Shown here piece by piece: positions 1-8,519 of a stretch of DNA of 64,000 bases (positions are counted from its first letter, which is position 1; each line of letters starts with the position of its first letter). The stretch is from positions 1,736,001 through 1,800,000 of the forward strand of contig NZ_JBEGIK010000001.1 in the NCBI RefSeq assembly GCF_040675855.1, given 5' to 3'. A model generated the notes under the pieces. That model did not search any database, was not told the DNA's origin, and saw only the letters and a list, made by a program, of their open reading frames with translations. The translations under genes were made by a program, and so were the position numbers. Source of the DNA: Microbacterium sp. LWH3-1.2. Its GTDB lineage: Bacteria; Actinomycetota; Actinomycetes; Actinomycetales; Microbacteriaceae.

Positions 1-1
1 C

Positions 2-217
2 GACGCCGGGGTGGGCGCTTCGCGGTCAGAACTGCTCGCGTCCGGCCTGACCGCGGTCCATGTCGATCTCGACGATGGGCGAGTCGTCGCAGGGGTGGGG
101 GAGCCGGATGCCGCGCCCAGCGTGCGCGTCGTCGTGCAGGTGCACCCGACCGCGGGCGATGAGCCGGCGGCGTACCGCACCGCCATCGGCGATCTGCTGG
201 AAGGCATCGGCCGATGA
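2..217 (+). CDS. 3' end of an unidentified protein, truncated by the window start
   Basis: The reading frame is open from base 2 to the TGA at 215-217 and has no convincing internal start, so this is the last 71 residues of a gene that begins upstream. The visible part is a soluble alpha/beta-looking stretch ending in G-D-L-L-E-G-I-G-R. I do not recognise the family. Its stop overlaps the start of the next gene in an ATGA arrangement, so the two are probably co-transcribed and translationally coupled. Confidence 0.6.
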   Translation, partial: DAGVGASRSELLASGLTAVHVDLDDGRVVAGVGEPDAAPSVRVVVQVHPTAGDEPAAYRTAIGDLLEGIGR

Positions 218-1782
218 GGGCCCGGTGGGCGACGGCCGCGCTGGCCTCGGCGGTCCTTGCACTGTCGGCGTGCGCGCCGGCGTCCCGCGGGGGATGGGAG
301 CCCCCCGCGTGGGCGCCCGAGGTCGTGCACGCGACCGAACCGGTCCCCGAGATCTCGGCGACCGCGGACGGGCCGCTCGGGGCGGGTATCGTGCCGTTGC
401 GCGTGCGCAACGACGCGGTCGGCATCCAGGCACGCGTCGCGCTGCTGCCGGCCGGCTCTGCCACCGACCCGTTCAACGCCCAGGTGGAGCAGTTCGTCCG
501 CGGGGCGATCGCAGACCGCGTGGTGGCGTCGGGGATGGCGTTCGTACCCACTCCGTCGCCCGTCGGGTCCGGGCTCGGGGACCGCCGTTGCGCTGCCGGC
601 AGCACGCGGCTCCCGGCCGCCGAGCTCCTGGCCGATCCCGCTTTCGGCCCGGCGGGCGGCGCGGGGACCGCCGTGGTGTGCGGCATCGTCGCTGCGGGCG
701 GGTCGATCGTGGGCGAGCGCATCCGTGTGGTCACCGGCGACCCGGCCGGCGTCCACTCCGACGCCACGACGACGCTCTACACGGACGTCGCGACCGGCGA
801 GACGGTGACGGCCGACGGCCTGTGGGCTGACGGCGCGGCGGCCGCGCTCGGCGCTCACATCGTCGAGGCGCTGCGCCGCGATGCGGGAGCGCTCAGTCAG
901 CGCCCGGTGGTGGTCGGCGATGAGGCACAGCTCGCGGCGATCCGCGCCGCGCTGGCGACGACCGTCCCCTCGGAGCAGGGGTTCGTCCTCACCCTGGCGC
1001 CGGGTTTCACGACGCCCGACCTCGCCGGGCTCGGCGCGCCGCCGACCACCGAGCCTCTCGAGATCGTCGTTCCCCCCGACATCGCCGCCGGTCTGGCGTC
1101 GACGCTCGGCACACGCGTGCTGGCCTCCCCCGGACAGCCCTACAGCGGACCCGTCGCGGCGCCGGCGGGAGCGCGCGTCGTGGACTGCGCGTTCGTGCCG
1201 TGCGTCGCGCTGACCTACGACGACGGTCCGTCCGCCTACACGGCCGGCATCCTCGACGAGCTTGCGTCGCGCGACGCAGCCGCGACGTTCTTCGCGATGG
1301 GCCAGAACGCGCAGGGGTACGCCGAGACCCTTGCCCGCATGACCCGGGACGGCCACGAGCTCGAGGGCCACACGTGGAACCACCCGCATCTTCCGCAGCT
1401 GACCGACGCCCAGATCACCGCCCAGATCGTCGACTCCACCCAGGCGCTCGAGGCTGTCTCGGGCCAGGACATCACCGCGTTCCGTCCGCCGTACGGCGAG
1501 TTCAGTCCGCGCGTGCTCGCCGCTGCCGCCATGCCCGCGATCCTGTGGGACATCGACACCCTCGACTGGCAGGGACCCGCCGACGACGTGCTCATCGCAC
1601 GGGCCGTCGAGCAGCCGAGCGCCGGGTCGATCATCCTCCAGCACGACACCCAGGCACCCACCGCCCGCACGGCCGGAGCCGTCCTCGACGGGCTCCTCGA
1701 CCGGGGGTTCCAGCTCGTCACCGTGCGACAGCTGTTCGGCGGAGAGCTGCCCGCCTCCGGTTCCTGGCGTCGCGCTCCCTGA
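214..1782 (+). CDS. Lipoprotein polysaccharide deacetylase (NodB homology domain)
   Basis: This 522-residue protein is probably an exported, lipid-anchored carbohydrate esterase of family CE4, which removes N-acetyl groups from peptidoglycan or chitin-like polymers. Residues 1-20 are a signal peptide ending in the lipobox L-S-A-C. The NodB domain occupies about residues 328-510 and all motifs are visible: T-Y-D-D-G with D336/D337, H-T-W-N-H with metal ligands H386 and H390, R-P-P-Y-G, D-T-L-D-W and a late L-Q-H. The roughly 300 residues before it are an extracytoplasmic region I cannot assign. The ATG at 214 overlaps the upstream stop. The real polymer substrate cannot be told from sequence. 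Confidence 0.85.
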   Translation: MRARWATAALASAVLALSACAPASRGGWEPPAWAPEVVHATEPVPEISATADGPLGAGIVPLRVRNDAVGIQARVALLPAGSATDPFNAQVEQFVRGAIADRVVASGMAFVPTPSPVGSGLGDRRCAAGSTRLPAAELLADPAFGPAGGAGTAVVCGIVAAGGSIVGERIRVVTGDPAGVHSDATTTLYTDVATGETVTADGLWADGAAAALGAHIVEALRRDAGALSQRPVVVGDEAQLAAIRAALATTVPSEQGFVLTLAPGFTTPDLAGLGAPPTTEPLEIVVPPDIAAGLASTLGTRVLASPGQPYSGPVAAPAGARVVDCAFVPCVALTYDDGPSAYTAGILDELASRDAAATFFAMGQNAQGYAETLARMTRDGHELEGHTWNHPHLPQLTDAQITAQIVDSTQALEAVSGQDITAFRPPYGEFSPRVLAAAAMPAILWDIDTLDWQGPADDVLIARAVEQPSAGSIILQHDTQAPTARTAGAVLDGLLDRGFQLVTVRQLFGGELPASGSWRRAP

Positions 1783-1822
1783 TCGGCCCCACCCTCCCGG
1801 GCCGTGGGGTAGTACTCCCGCG

Positions 1823-2284
1823 GTGACCGACATCGAGCTCACGCGCATCGCCGGCTCGACCCGCCCTCACTACAGAACCAACTTCTCGAGGCCGGGGTCA
1901 CTACGACGCGCTCGCCGAGGTCGCCTGGACGAGTGCGACGGCATGACGGCTCCGCAGAACGTCGGCGGCAAGCTGCCCGACCTCAACGGCCTTCTCGACC
2001 CGCTCGGCAACGCGGGGGAGTGGACGTGGGACGTAATCGACCCCGCCCGCTACGCCGACTACCGCGTCTTCCCGCGGCGGCGGGTTCGCCGAGGACGCCT
2101 GGAGCGTCCGCGCATCGACGCGCCGCGGCGGCGGCCGGCGCATGCACCACGACGACGTCGGCTTCCGCGTCGCGCACGGCGGCTTCGACACGGTCGACGC
2201 GGCCCAGGGCTGGTCGGCCCGCACCGACGCCGAGCGCGCCGCGTACGACGGCGCGACGCCGCCGGCTGGACGCCGCGCCGCTGA
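1823..2284 (+). pseudogene. Decayed formylglycine-generating-enzyme-like (SUMF1/FGE-sulfatase domain) gene
   Basis: Pieces of one domain are spread over two reading frames. A GTG at 1823 opens a plausible N-terminus. A fragment reading H-Y-D-A-L-A-E-V-A-W follows in a second frame near 1890. Then come the SUMF1 hallmark N-x-x-G-L-L-D-x-L-G-N-A-G-E-W (about 1960-2030) and Y-A-D-Y-R-V-F. After a further frame change near 2070 come G-G-F-A-E-D-A-W-S-V-R-A-S-T-R and D-D-V-G-F-R-V-A-H. Intact family members usually exceed 200 residues, so much of the first half looks deleted as well as frameshifted. Its downstream end runs directly into the tandem repeat array. The family call rests on the ordered motifs; the original target is unknown. 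Confidence 0.7.
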
Positions 2285-2300
2285 ACCCGCCCCAGCTCCC

Positions 2301-3213
2301 GGTTCGGGGCGTGTTCCGTTCGTTTGGGGCGCGTTCCGTGCGCCCCGAACGTGTTCCGTGCGCCCCGAACGTGCGCCGTGCGCCCCGAACCCGGGCGACC
2401 CCGTTCCGGGAGACGTGGGAGGGGACGGAGGGGACGAGTCCGGTGGGGCTGCGGCATCCGTCCGGTCGACGCGTGATTCGCCGCCTTCTCCGGGTTTGGG
2501 GCGTGTCTTGTTTGTTTGGGGCGCGTTCCGTGCGCCCCGAACGTGCGCCGTGCGCCCCGAACGTGCGCCGTGCGCCCCGAACCCGTGCGACCCCGTTCCG
2601 GGAGACGTGGGAGGGGAGGGATGCGGTGGGCTGCGGCATCCGTTCGGTCGACGCGTGATTCGCCGCCTTCTCCGGGTTTGGGGCGTGTTTCGTTCGTTTG
2701 GGGCGCGTTCCGTGCGCCCCGAACGTGCGCCGTGCGCCCCGAACCCCTGCGACCCCGTTCCGGGCGACGTGGGAGGGGACGGATGCGGCGGGCTGCGGCA
2801 TCCGTTCGGTCGACGCGTGATTCGCCGCTCTCTCCCGGGTTTGGGGCGTGTTTCGTTCGTTTGCGGCGCGTTCCGTGCGCCCCGAACGTGCGCCGTGCGC
2901 CCCGAACCCGTGCGACCCCGTTCCGGGCGACGTGGGAGGGGACGGATGCGGCGGGCTGCGGCATCCGTCCGGTCGACGCGTGATTCGCCGCCATCTCCGG
3001 GTTTGGGGCGTGTTTCGTTCGTTTGGGGCGCGTTCCGTGCGCCCCGAACGTGCGCCGTGCGCCCCGAACATGCGCCGTGCGCCCCGAACCCGTGCGCCGT
3101 GCGCCCCGAACAGGGTCCGTGCGCCCCGACTCGAGCGACCACGCTCCGGGAGACGCCGGAGGGGACGAGTCCGGTGGGGCTGCGGCATCCGTCCGGTCGA
3201 CGCGTGACTCGCC
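2301..3213. repeat. Nested GC-rich tandem repeat array, about five copies
   Basis: Five head-to-tail units start near 2301, 2492, 2675, 2838 and 3001 and are about 160-210 bp long. Each runs from a GGGTTTGGGGCGTG stretch through one to several copies of the short word GTGCGCCCCGAAC, then CCCCGTTCCGGG, GACGTGGGAGGGGA, GCTGCGGCATCCG and ends in TCGACGCGTGA. Within each unit TTTGGGGCGC and GCGCCCCGAA form a 10-bp hairpin stem with one G-T pair. Length differences come mainly from the number of short inner words. The array lies exactly between two pseudogenes and has no spacers, so it is not a CRISPR. The long ORFs crossing it on both strands follow from its composition. Confidence 0.85.
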
Positions 3214-3214
3214 G

Positions 3215-4398
3215 AGCAGGGTCGCGAGCGGTCCGCGCGTGAAGTTGAGCACGAAGCCGGCGGCGACGACCCACAGCAGCGGGCTGATCTCGCGCGCTTG
3301 CCCGAGAGCGAGCGCACGACCCACGCGATGAACCCCGCGCCGCTGCCGTTCGCGATCGAATACGTCAGCGGCATCACGGTGATGGCGAGGAACACCGGCA
3401 GCAGGATCGAGAAGTCCGAGAAGTCGATGCACCGGATCTGCGACATCATGAGCGCGCCGACGATGACGAGGGCAGATGCCGCGACCTCGGTGGGCACGAT
3501 CGGCACGAGCCGCGTGAAGAACATCGCGACGAGGAACAGCGCGCCGGTCACCACGTTCGCGAACCCGGTGCGGGCACCCTCGCCGATGCCCGCTCCCGAC
3601 TCGATGAACACGGTGTTCGACGGGCTCGACGTGAATCCACCGGCGACCGCGCCGACGCGACGATGAGCGCGGACCTGATGCGCGGGAAGTCGCCCTTCTC
3701 CTTCGCGAGGCCGGCCTCCTTCGACAGGCCCGTCATGGTGCCCATGACGTCGAAGAAGTTCGTGAACACGAGCGTGAGGACGAGCATGAGCGCGGCGAGC
3801 ACGCCGATGCGCTCGAACGAGCCGAACGACACCCGGCCGACCAGCGACAGGTCGGGCACGCTGACGAACGACGCCGGGAGGTCCGGGACCGTGGGGCCCC
3901 AGCCTCCGGGGTTTGACTTCGTCGCCGTCGGACTTCGGGCCGATGAACAGGCCGGTACCCACCGTGAGGGCGAGCTTCAACCGGATGGGCACCGCGTCGA
4001 AGATCATGCGGCGCAGGCCCGTCGCGGCCGACAGCACGATGATCATCAGACCGTTGATGACGACGAGGCCCATCGCCCGCGGGCAAGGTGACCGCCCGAC
4101 AACCGGCACCGCGAGGAACGAATTGATGCCGAGGCCCGCCGCGAAGGCGAAGGGCAAGCGGGTCACGAGACCGAACAGCAGCGTCATCACCCCGGCGGTC
4201 AGCGCCGTGGTCGCGGCGACCTGCGTGAACCCGAGCGTGTCACCCGCGACATCCGTGCCACTGGACAGGATGACGGGGTTCAGGATGACGATCTCCGCCA
4301 TCGTTACGAAGGTGCCGACACCGCAGCGGATCTCGGCGGGGTGGTCGATCCCGCTTGGTGACCTCCGGAGTGAAACGTTGGTCGCTCCCGCTCCAACC
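3215..4398 (-). pseudogene. Frameshifted NCS2 / AzgA-type guanine-hypoxanthine permease
   Basis: On the minus strand a purine permease of the AzgA type (COG2252-like) can be read in order across at least three frames. Near 4300 there is an N-terminal E-I-V-I-L-N-P-V-I-L stretch. Near 4150 there is P-F-A-F-A-A-G-L-G-I-N-S-F-L-A-V, then A-L-T-V-G-T-G-L-F-I-G. Near 3750 there is F-T-N-F-F-D-V-M-G-T-M-T-G-L-S-K-E-A-G, and near 3600 G-G-F-T-S-S-P-S-N-T-V-F-I-E-S-G-A-G-I. The tail G-F-V-L-N-F-T-R-G-P-L lies at the repeat boundary. Frame breaks fall near 3890, 3660 and 3300, the normal start is not visible, and the 3' end is fused to repeat sequence. A working protein is not expected. Confidence 0.85.
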
Positions 4399-4465
4399 TG
4401 AGGATCCGCTGGACGGATGCCTCGACCGCGCGCGCGGGCGCCCCGCCCGAGGGGGTGCGTCGAAG

Positions 4466-4471
4466 TAGGGT
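4466..4471 (+). promoter_or_regulatory. Probable -10 box (TAGGGT) of the perM-like gene
   Basis: TAGGGT lies nine bases before the ATG at 4481 and matches the actinobacterial TANNNT pattern seen before other genes in this window. No good -35 is visible. The spacing implies a very short or absent 5' leader. Confidence 0.4.
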
Positions 4472-4480
4472 CGATGGCGC

Positions 4481-6112
4481 ATGCATCGCCTCATCGTCGC
4501 CCTTCTCGCCTCCACCGACGCCGTCATCGCGACGGCCGTCGGCCTTGCCGTGACCCTTGCTCCGCTCACCCTGCTGTGGGTGTTCGGATTCGGCGGCGGA
4601 GCGGACTGGGGTGTGCTGTGGCCGTCGGCGGTGTCGGTCTGGCAGCTCGGCAATCTCGTGCCGCTCGCGATCACGCTGCCGCCCGACTACCTCGCTGCGA
4701 CGGGGATCGATGCGGGCGCCGCATCCTTCGTCCTGTCCCTCGCCCCGCTCGCGTTCGCCGGATTCACGGTCGTCTTCGCCGCCCGCTCGGGGACCCGCGC
4801 CTCGCACGCCGATGCGTGGCTCACCGGCGTGCTCACCTCGAGTGCCGTGTTCGCCGTGCTGACCACCGGCGCCGCGCTGACCGGCGCGAACGACGTCGCG
4901 CGCGCCGAGCACTGGCAGGCGATCCTCGTGCCGACGCTGCTGTTCGCCGTTCCCGCCGTCGTCGCCGCCGTGGTCACGGAGTGGTGCGAGGCCGGCTCGG
5001 GCGCGATCGCACGCCTGCGCGACCGCGTCGAAGCCGCACCGCACGGCTGGGGGGAGGTGCCCGCGCTCGTCGCGCGCGGGACGGCCGTGGTCGTGGTGGG
5101 GCTCGTCGGCATCGGCGCCGCAATGGCCGCCGTCGCCCTGTTCGCTCGCGCGGGGCAGATCGTCGCGCTGTTCCAGGCCGGGGACGTCGACCCGCTCGGC
5201 GCCACCGTCATCACGCTCGCGCAGCTCGCCTACGTGCCGACGCTCGCGGTGTGGGGGATGAGCTTCGCCGCCGGACCCGGCTTCGCCGTCGGCACCGGGA
5301 CCTCGGTCTCGCCCGCCGGCACCCAGGTCGGTCCCATCCCGGGCCTGCCGGTGCTGGGCGCCGTGCCCGAATCGACGACCTCGTGGCTGCTTCTGCTCGC
5401 CCTGCTGCCGATCGCCCTCGGCGCGCTCGCCGGGTGGATCGCGCGCTCGCGGCTCCTGCACGCCGGGGGAGGGTCCCGCGAAAGGATGCCGCATCCCGCG
5501 CCGTCGGCAGGTCCGGCCTCGTCGCGGTTCGATGCGGGAAAGACGGCCACCCTCAGCGGGCTGCTCTCGGGGTCGGCTCCGGCGGAGCCCGCCGCGGATG
5601 CGCGTCTCGAGCGCGACGTCGATGCGCCCGAGGATCCGATCGCGGCACGTCTCGTCGTGACCGCGGGCATCGCGCTGCTCTCGGGTGCCGCGGCGGCGCT
5701 CCTCGCATGGGCGGCATCCGGGTCGCTCGGACCCGGGCGGCTCGCCGAGTTCGGACCCGACGCCGGGCCTGTCGCGCTGGCGGTCGGCCTCGAGGTGCTG
5801 CTCGGCGCCGCGATCCTGCTGCTGTCGCCGCGATCGGCCGGCGGGCGATCGGCCACGGAGCACTCCGTGCCGGCGCCCGCCGCGGCCGAGCCGGCCCGGC
5901 AGGACGAGGACCCGCACCCCGAGCCCCCGGAGGCCGCCGCGTTCGCCGCGTTCGCCGCGGTCGCCGCGTTCACCGCGCGGAGAGGCGGCGCGGTGCCCGA
6001 GGGCGACGCGGGGGCGCAGCATCCGCCCCCTCCTGTCACATCGGACGCGATGACCGAGCCGATCGACCTGCCCCTGCCCGCGCCGCCCGGGGAGAGCGGC
6101 GGGTCGGAGTGA
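4481..6112 (+). CDS. PerM-like polytopic membrane protein (DUF6350 family)
   Basis: The 543-residue product is an integral membrane protein with about eight to ten hydrophobic segments in residues 1-470. An alanine/proline-rich acidic cytoplasmic-looking tail follows and ends in P-G-E-S-G-G-S-E. I assign it to the DUF6350/PerM group mainly on topology and conserved neighbourhood: in Mycobacterium tuberculosis the divisome-associated membrane protein PerM (Rv0955) directly precedes purN and purH, exactly as here. The ATG at 4481 sits just after a TAGGGT -10 box. A role in stabilising the division machinery is known for the mycobacterial protein and is inferred here. Confidence 0.7.
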   Translation: MHRLIVALLASTDAVIATAVGLAVTLAPLTLLWVFGFGGGADWGVLWPSAVSVWQLGNLVPLAITLPPDYLAATGIDAGAASFVLSLAPLAFAGFTVVFAARSGTRASHADAWLTGVLTSSAVFAVLTTGAALTGANDVARAEHWQAILVPTLLFAVPAVVAAVVTEWCEAGSGAIARLRDRVEAAPHGWGEVPALVARGTAVVVVGLVGIGAAMAAVALFARAGQIVALFQAGDVDPLGATVITLAQLAYVPTLAVWGMSFAAGPGFAVGTGTSVSPAGTQVGPIPGLPVLGAVPESTTSWLLLLALLPIALGALAGWIARSRLLHAGGGSRERMPHPAPSAGPASSRFDAGKTATLSGLLSGSAPAEPAADARLERDVDAPEDPIAARLVVTAGIALLSGAAAALLAWAASGSLGPGRLAEFGPDAGPVALAVGLEVLLGAAILLLSPRSAGGRSATEHSVPAPAAAEPARQDEDPHPEPPEAAAFAAFAAVAAFTARRGGAVPEGDAGAQHPPPPVTSDAMTEPIDLPLPAPPGESGGSE

Positions 6113-6141
6113 CGCCGCCCGGTGCGAGGGGTGGTTCCGAT

Positions 6142-6147
6142 TAGACT
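6142..6147 (+). promoter_or_regulatory. Probable -10 box (TAGACT) for purN, suggesting a leaderless mRNA
   Basis: TAGACT ends seven bases before the GTG at 6154, so transcription would begin at or next to the start codon. There is no Shine-Dalgarno sequence in between, which fits a leaderless transcript. Confidence 0.5.
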
Positions 6148-6153
6148 GGGCCG

Positions 6154-6756
6154 GTGCTGACGGTCGCTGTTCTCATCTCGGGCACAGGATCGAACCTGCG
6201 CGCTCTGCTCGACGCGGCGGCCGATCCCGAGTTCCCCGCCCGCATCGTCGTCGTCGGCGCCGATCGCGAGGCCGACGGGTTCGCGCACGCCGAGGAGTAC
6301 GGCATCCCCACGTTCATGGTGCCGTTCGCGCAGTTTGCGAGCCGCGAGGAGTGGGGCGCCGAAGTCGCCACCCAGCTCGAGGTGTGGCGGCCCGACCTCG
6401 TCGTGCTGAGCGGGCTCATGCGCCTGCTGCCGGCGGACCTCGTCGACGCGTGGTCGCCGCACATCATCAACACCCACCCGGCGTACCTGCCGGAGTTCCC
6501 CGGTGCGCACGGCGTGCGCGACGCACTCGCCGCAGACGTGGCGCAGACCGGGGCCAGCGTCATCATCGTCGACAACGGGGTCGACTCGGGGCCGATCCTC
6601 GCTCAGGAGCGCGTGCCCGTGCTCCCCGGCGACGACGAGCACGCCCTGCACGAGCGCATCAAGCCCGTCGAGCGCCGCCTCCTGATCGACGTGGTGCGCC
6701 GCGTCGCGACCGGCGACCTCGACCTCGCGGCGGTGTCCGCGAGCGCCCAGCTCTGA
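6154..6756 (+). CDS. purN: Phosphoribosylglycinamide formyltransferase
   Basis: This 200-residue cytoplasmic enzyme transfers the formyl group of 10-formyl-THF to GAR in step three of purine synthesis. The phosphate-binding S-G-T-G-S-N-L (residues 9-15) and the catalytic set N106, H108 (in I-N-T-H-P-A-Y-L-P) and D144 (in D-N-G-V-D-S-G-P) are all present at the same numbers as in Escherichia coli PurN. The start is GTG at 6154. purH follows after 27 bases, so the two form an operon serving the two formyl-transfer steps of the pathway. Confidence 0.95.
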   Translation: MLTVAVLISGTGSNLRALLDAAADPEFPARIVVVGADREADGFAHAEEYGIPTFMVPFAQFASREEWGAEVATQLEVWRPDLVVLSGLMRLLPADLVDAWSPHIINTHPAYLPEFPGAHGVRDALAADVAQTGASVIIVDNGVDSGPILAQERVPVLPGDDEHALHERIKPVERRLLIDVVRRVATGDLDLAAVSASAQL

Positions 6757-6783
6757 CCCCCACCCCCACCGAGGAGATCCGCC

Positions 6784-8388
6784 ATGGCCGGACCGAGCCA
6801 CGACCCCGCCCTCTACCGCCCCCGCGACGTCGTCGCGGTGCGACGCGCACTCGTGTCGGTGAGCGACAAGACCGACCTGCTGGCGCTCGGCGAGGCGCTG
6901 GCCGCCGCGGGTGTCGAGATCGTGTCGACGGGCGGCTCCGCGACGCTCCTGCGTGAGGCCGGCCTCACCGTCACCGACGTGTCGAGCGTCACCGGGTTCC
7001 CCGAGTCCCTCGACGGGCGCGTCAAGACCCTCCACCCGAGCGTGCACGCGGGACTCCTCGCCGACCTCCGCCTCGAGGATCACGAGCGCCAGCTCGCCGA
7101 GCTCGGCATCGCGCCGTTCGAGCTCGTCGTGGTGAATCTGTATCCGTTCGTCGAGACCGTGCGCTCCGGCGCGCAGGGCGACGACGTCGTCGAGCAGATC
7201 GACATCGGCGGCCCCGCAATGGTGCGGGCGTCGGCGAAGAATTACGCCAACGTCGCGATCGTCGTCTCCCCGTCTTCCTACCCCGCGGTCATCGACGCCG
7301 TCCGCGCCGGCGGTACGACTCTCGTGCAGCGCCGCGAGCTCGCCGCCCGCGCCTTCGCACACACGGCCGAGTACGACCGCGCCGTCGCCACCTGGTTCAC
7401 CGAGGGCACGCTCCTCGAAGAGGATCTACCGGCGCACCTCACGATCAAGGCCGAGCGCCTCGCGACGCTCCGCTACGGCGAGAACTCGCACCAGCGTGCC
7501 GCGATCTACACCCGCAACGGCGGCCACGGCATCGCCCAGGCGATCCAGCTCCAGGGCAAGGAGATGTCGTACAACAACTACGTCGACGCCGACGCGGCCC
7601 TGCGCGCCGCCTTCGACATGGTCAAGCCCGCCGTCGCGATCATCAAGCACGCGAACCCCTGCGGCATCGCGGTGACCGCGCCGAATGCGCTCGACCCCAT
7701 CGCGAGCGCGCACCTGCGCGCGCACGAGTGCGACCCGGTGTCGGCGTACGGCGGCGTGATCGCCGCCAACGGCACGGTGACCCTGAAGATGGCCGAGAAC
7801 CTCAAGGACATCTTCACCGAGGTCATCGTCGCGCCCGCGTTCGAACCGGCCGCGCTTGAGGTCTTCAAGGCGAAGAAGAACCTGCGCGTGCTGCAGCTGC
7901 CCGCCGACTGGCAGCAGGAGCGCATGGACGTGCGCCTCGTCTCGGGCGGACTGCTGCTGCAGGACGCCGACCGCTTCCCCGACGACATCGAGTCCGTCGC
8001 GAAGGACTGGCAGCTGGTGTCGGGCGAGCGTCCCGCCGACGAGGAGATGACCAACCTCATCTTCGCCTGGAAGGCCTGCCGCGCCGTCAAGTCGAACGCC
8101 ATCGTCCTCGCCAAGAACTCGGCGACCGTCGGCATCGGCATGGGTCAGGTGAACCGTGTCGACTCGTGCCGCCTCGCGGTCGAGCGGGCCGGTGACCGCG
8201 CCGCGGGTTCGGTCGCCGCATCCGACGCCTTCTTCCCCTTCGCGGACGGCCCGCAGATCCTGCTCGACGCAGGCATCTCGGCGATCATCCAGCCGGGCGG
8301 CTCGGTCCGCGACGAGGAGGTCATCGCCGCGGCGAAGGCCGCGAACGTGACGATGTTCTTCACGAACGAGCGCCACTTCTTCCACTGA
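6784..8388 (+). CDS. purH: Bifunctional AICAR formyltransferase / IMP cyclohydrolase
   Basis: The 534-residue enzyme carries out the last two steps of IMP synthesis. The N-terminal MGS-like cyclohydrolase domain (about residues 18-145) shows S-T-G-G-S and [10 protein letters not shown]. The transformylase part begins near residue 215 with [10 protein letters not shown] and contains the I-K-H-A-N-P-C-G motif with catalytic K288 and H289. It ends in the typical [10 protein letters not shown]. Length is normal for the family. A GGAGAT ribosome binding site precedes the ATG at 6784. It is co-transcribed with purN. Confidence 0.97.
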   Translation: MAGPSHDPALYRPRDVVAVRRALVSVSDKTDLLALGEALAAAGVEIVSTGGSATLLREAGLTVTDVSSVTGFPESLDGRVKTLHPSVHAGLLADLRLEDHERQLAELGIAPFELVVVNLYPFVETVRSGAQGDDVVEQIDIGGPAMVRASAKNYANVAIVVSPSSYPAVIDAVRAGGTTLVQRRELAARAFAHTAEYDRAVATWFTEGTLLEEDLPAHLTIKAERLATLRYGENSHQRAAIYTRNGGHGIAQAIQLQGKEMSYNNYVDADAALRAAFDMVKPAVAIIKHANPCGIAVTAPNALDPIASAHLRAHECDPVSAYGGVIAANGTVTLKMAENLKDIFTEVIVAPAFEPAALEVFKAKKNLRVLQLPADWQQERMDVRLVSGGLLLQDADRFPDDIESVAKDWQLVSGERPADEEMTNLIFAWKACRAVKSNAIVLAKNSATVGIGMGQVNRVDSCRLAVERAGDRAAGSVAASDAFFPFADGPQILLDAGISAIIQPGGSVRDEEVIAAAKAANVTMFFTNERHFFH

Positions 8389-8424
8389 CGCCGGCCACCC
8401 CGGAGGCGCCGTCCGGCCGATCGA

Positions 8425-8456
8425 CCAGGACATGGGGCTCTTTCCCCATGTCCTGG
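8425..8456. promoter_or_regulatory. T7SS palindrome, copy 1 (upstream of the RDD-FHA gene)
   Basis: A perfect 13-bp inverted repeat, CCAGGACATGGGG and CCCCATGTCCTGG, flanks the six bases CTCTTT. The core CATGGGG-N6-CCCCATG is shared with copies at 14432-14451 and 18511-18530, each of which precedes a T7SS transcription unit. A TAGGGT -10-like box follows at 8486-8491. It could also act as a terminator for purH, whose stop is 37 bases upstream, but there is no T-tract and the core recurs only in this island. Confidence 0.6.
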
Positions 8457-8519
8457 TTCTCGTCGGGAGGGCACGATCGTCCGGATAGGGTCGATGCGGA
8501 GCGTTCGCCAGGAGGACCG

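Noticed and set aside
2301-3213. CRISPR array
   Set aside because: Units are 160-210 bp, vary by inner word number, have no unique spacers and no cas genes nearby.
1983-4301. Minus-strand 772-codon frame joining permease and repeat-encoded sequence
   Set aside because: It is a chance fusion of a broken permease frame with the tandem array. The repeat part (F-G-A-H-G-A-R-S-G-R-T) is a translation of GC-rich repeats, not a protein family.
8448-8450. ATG at 8448 as start of the RDD-FHA gene
   Set aside because: It lies inside the right arm of the palindrome, has no ribosome binding site, and a GTG at 8520 with GGAGG fits better.
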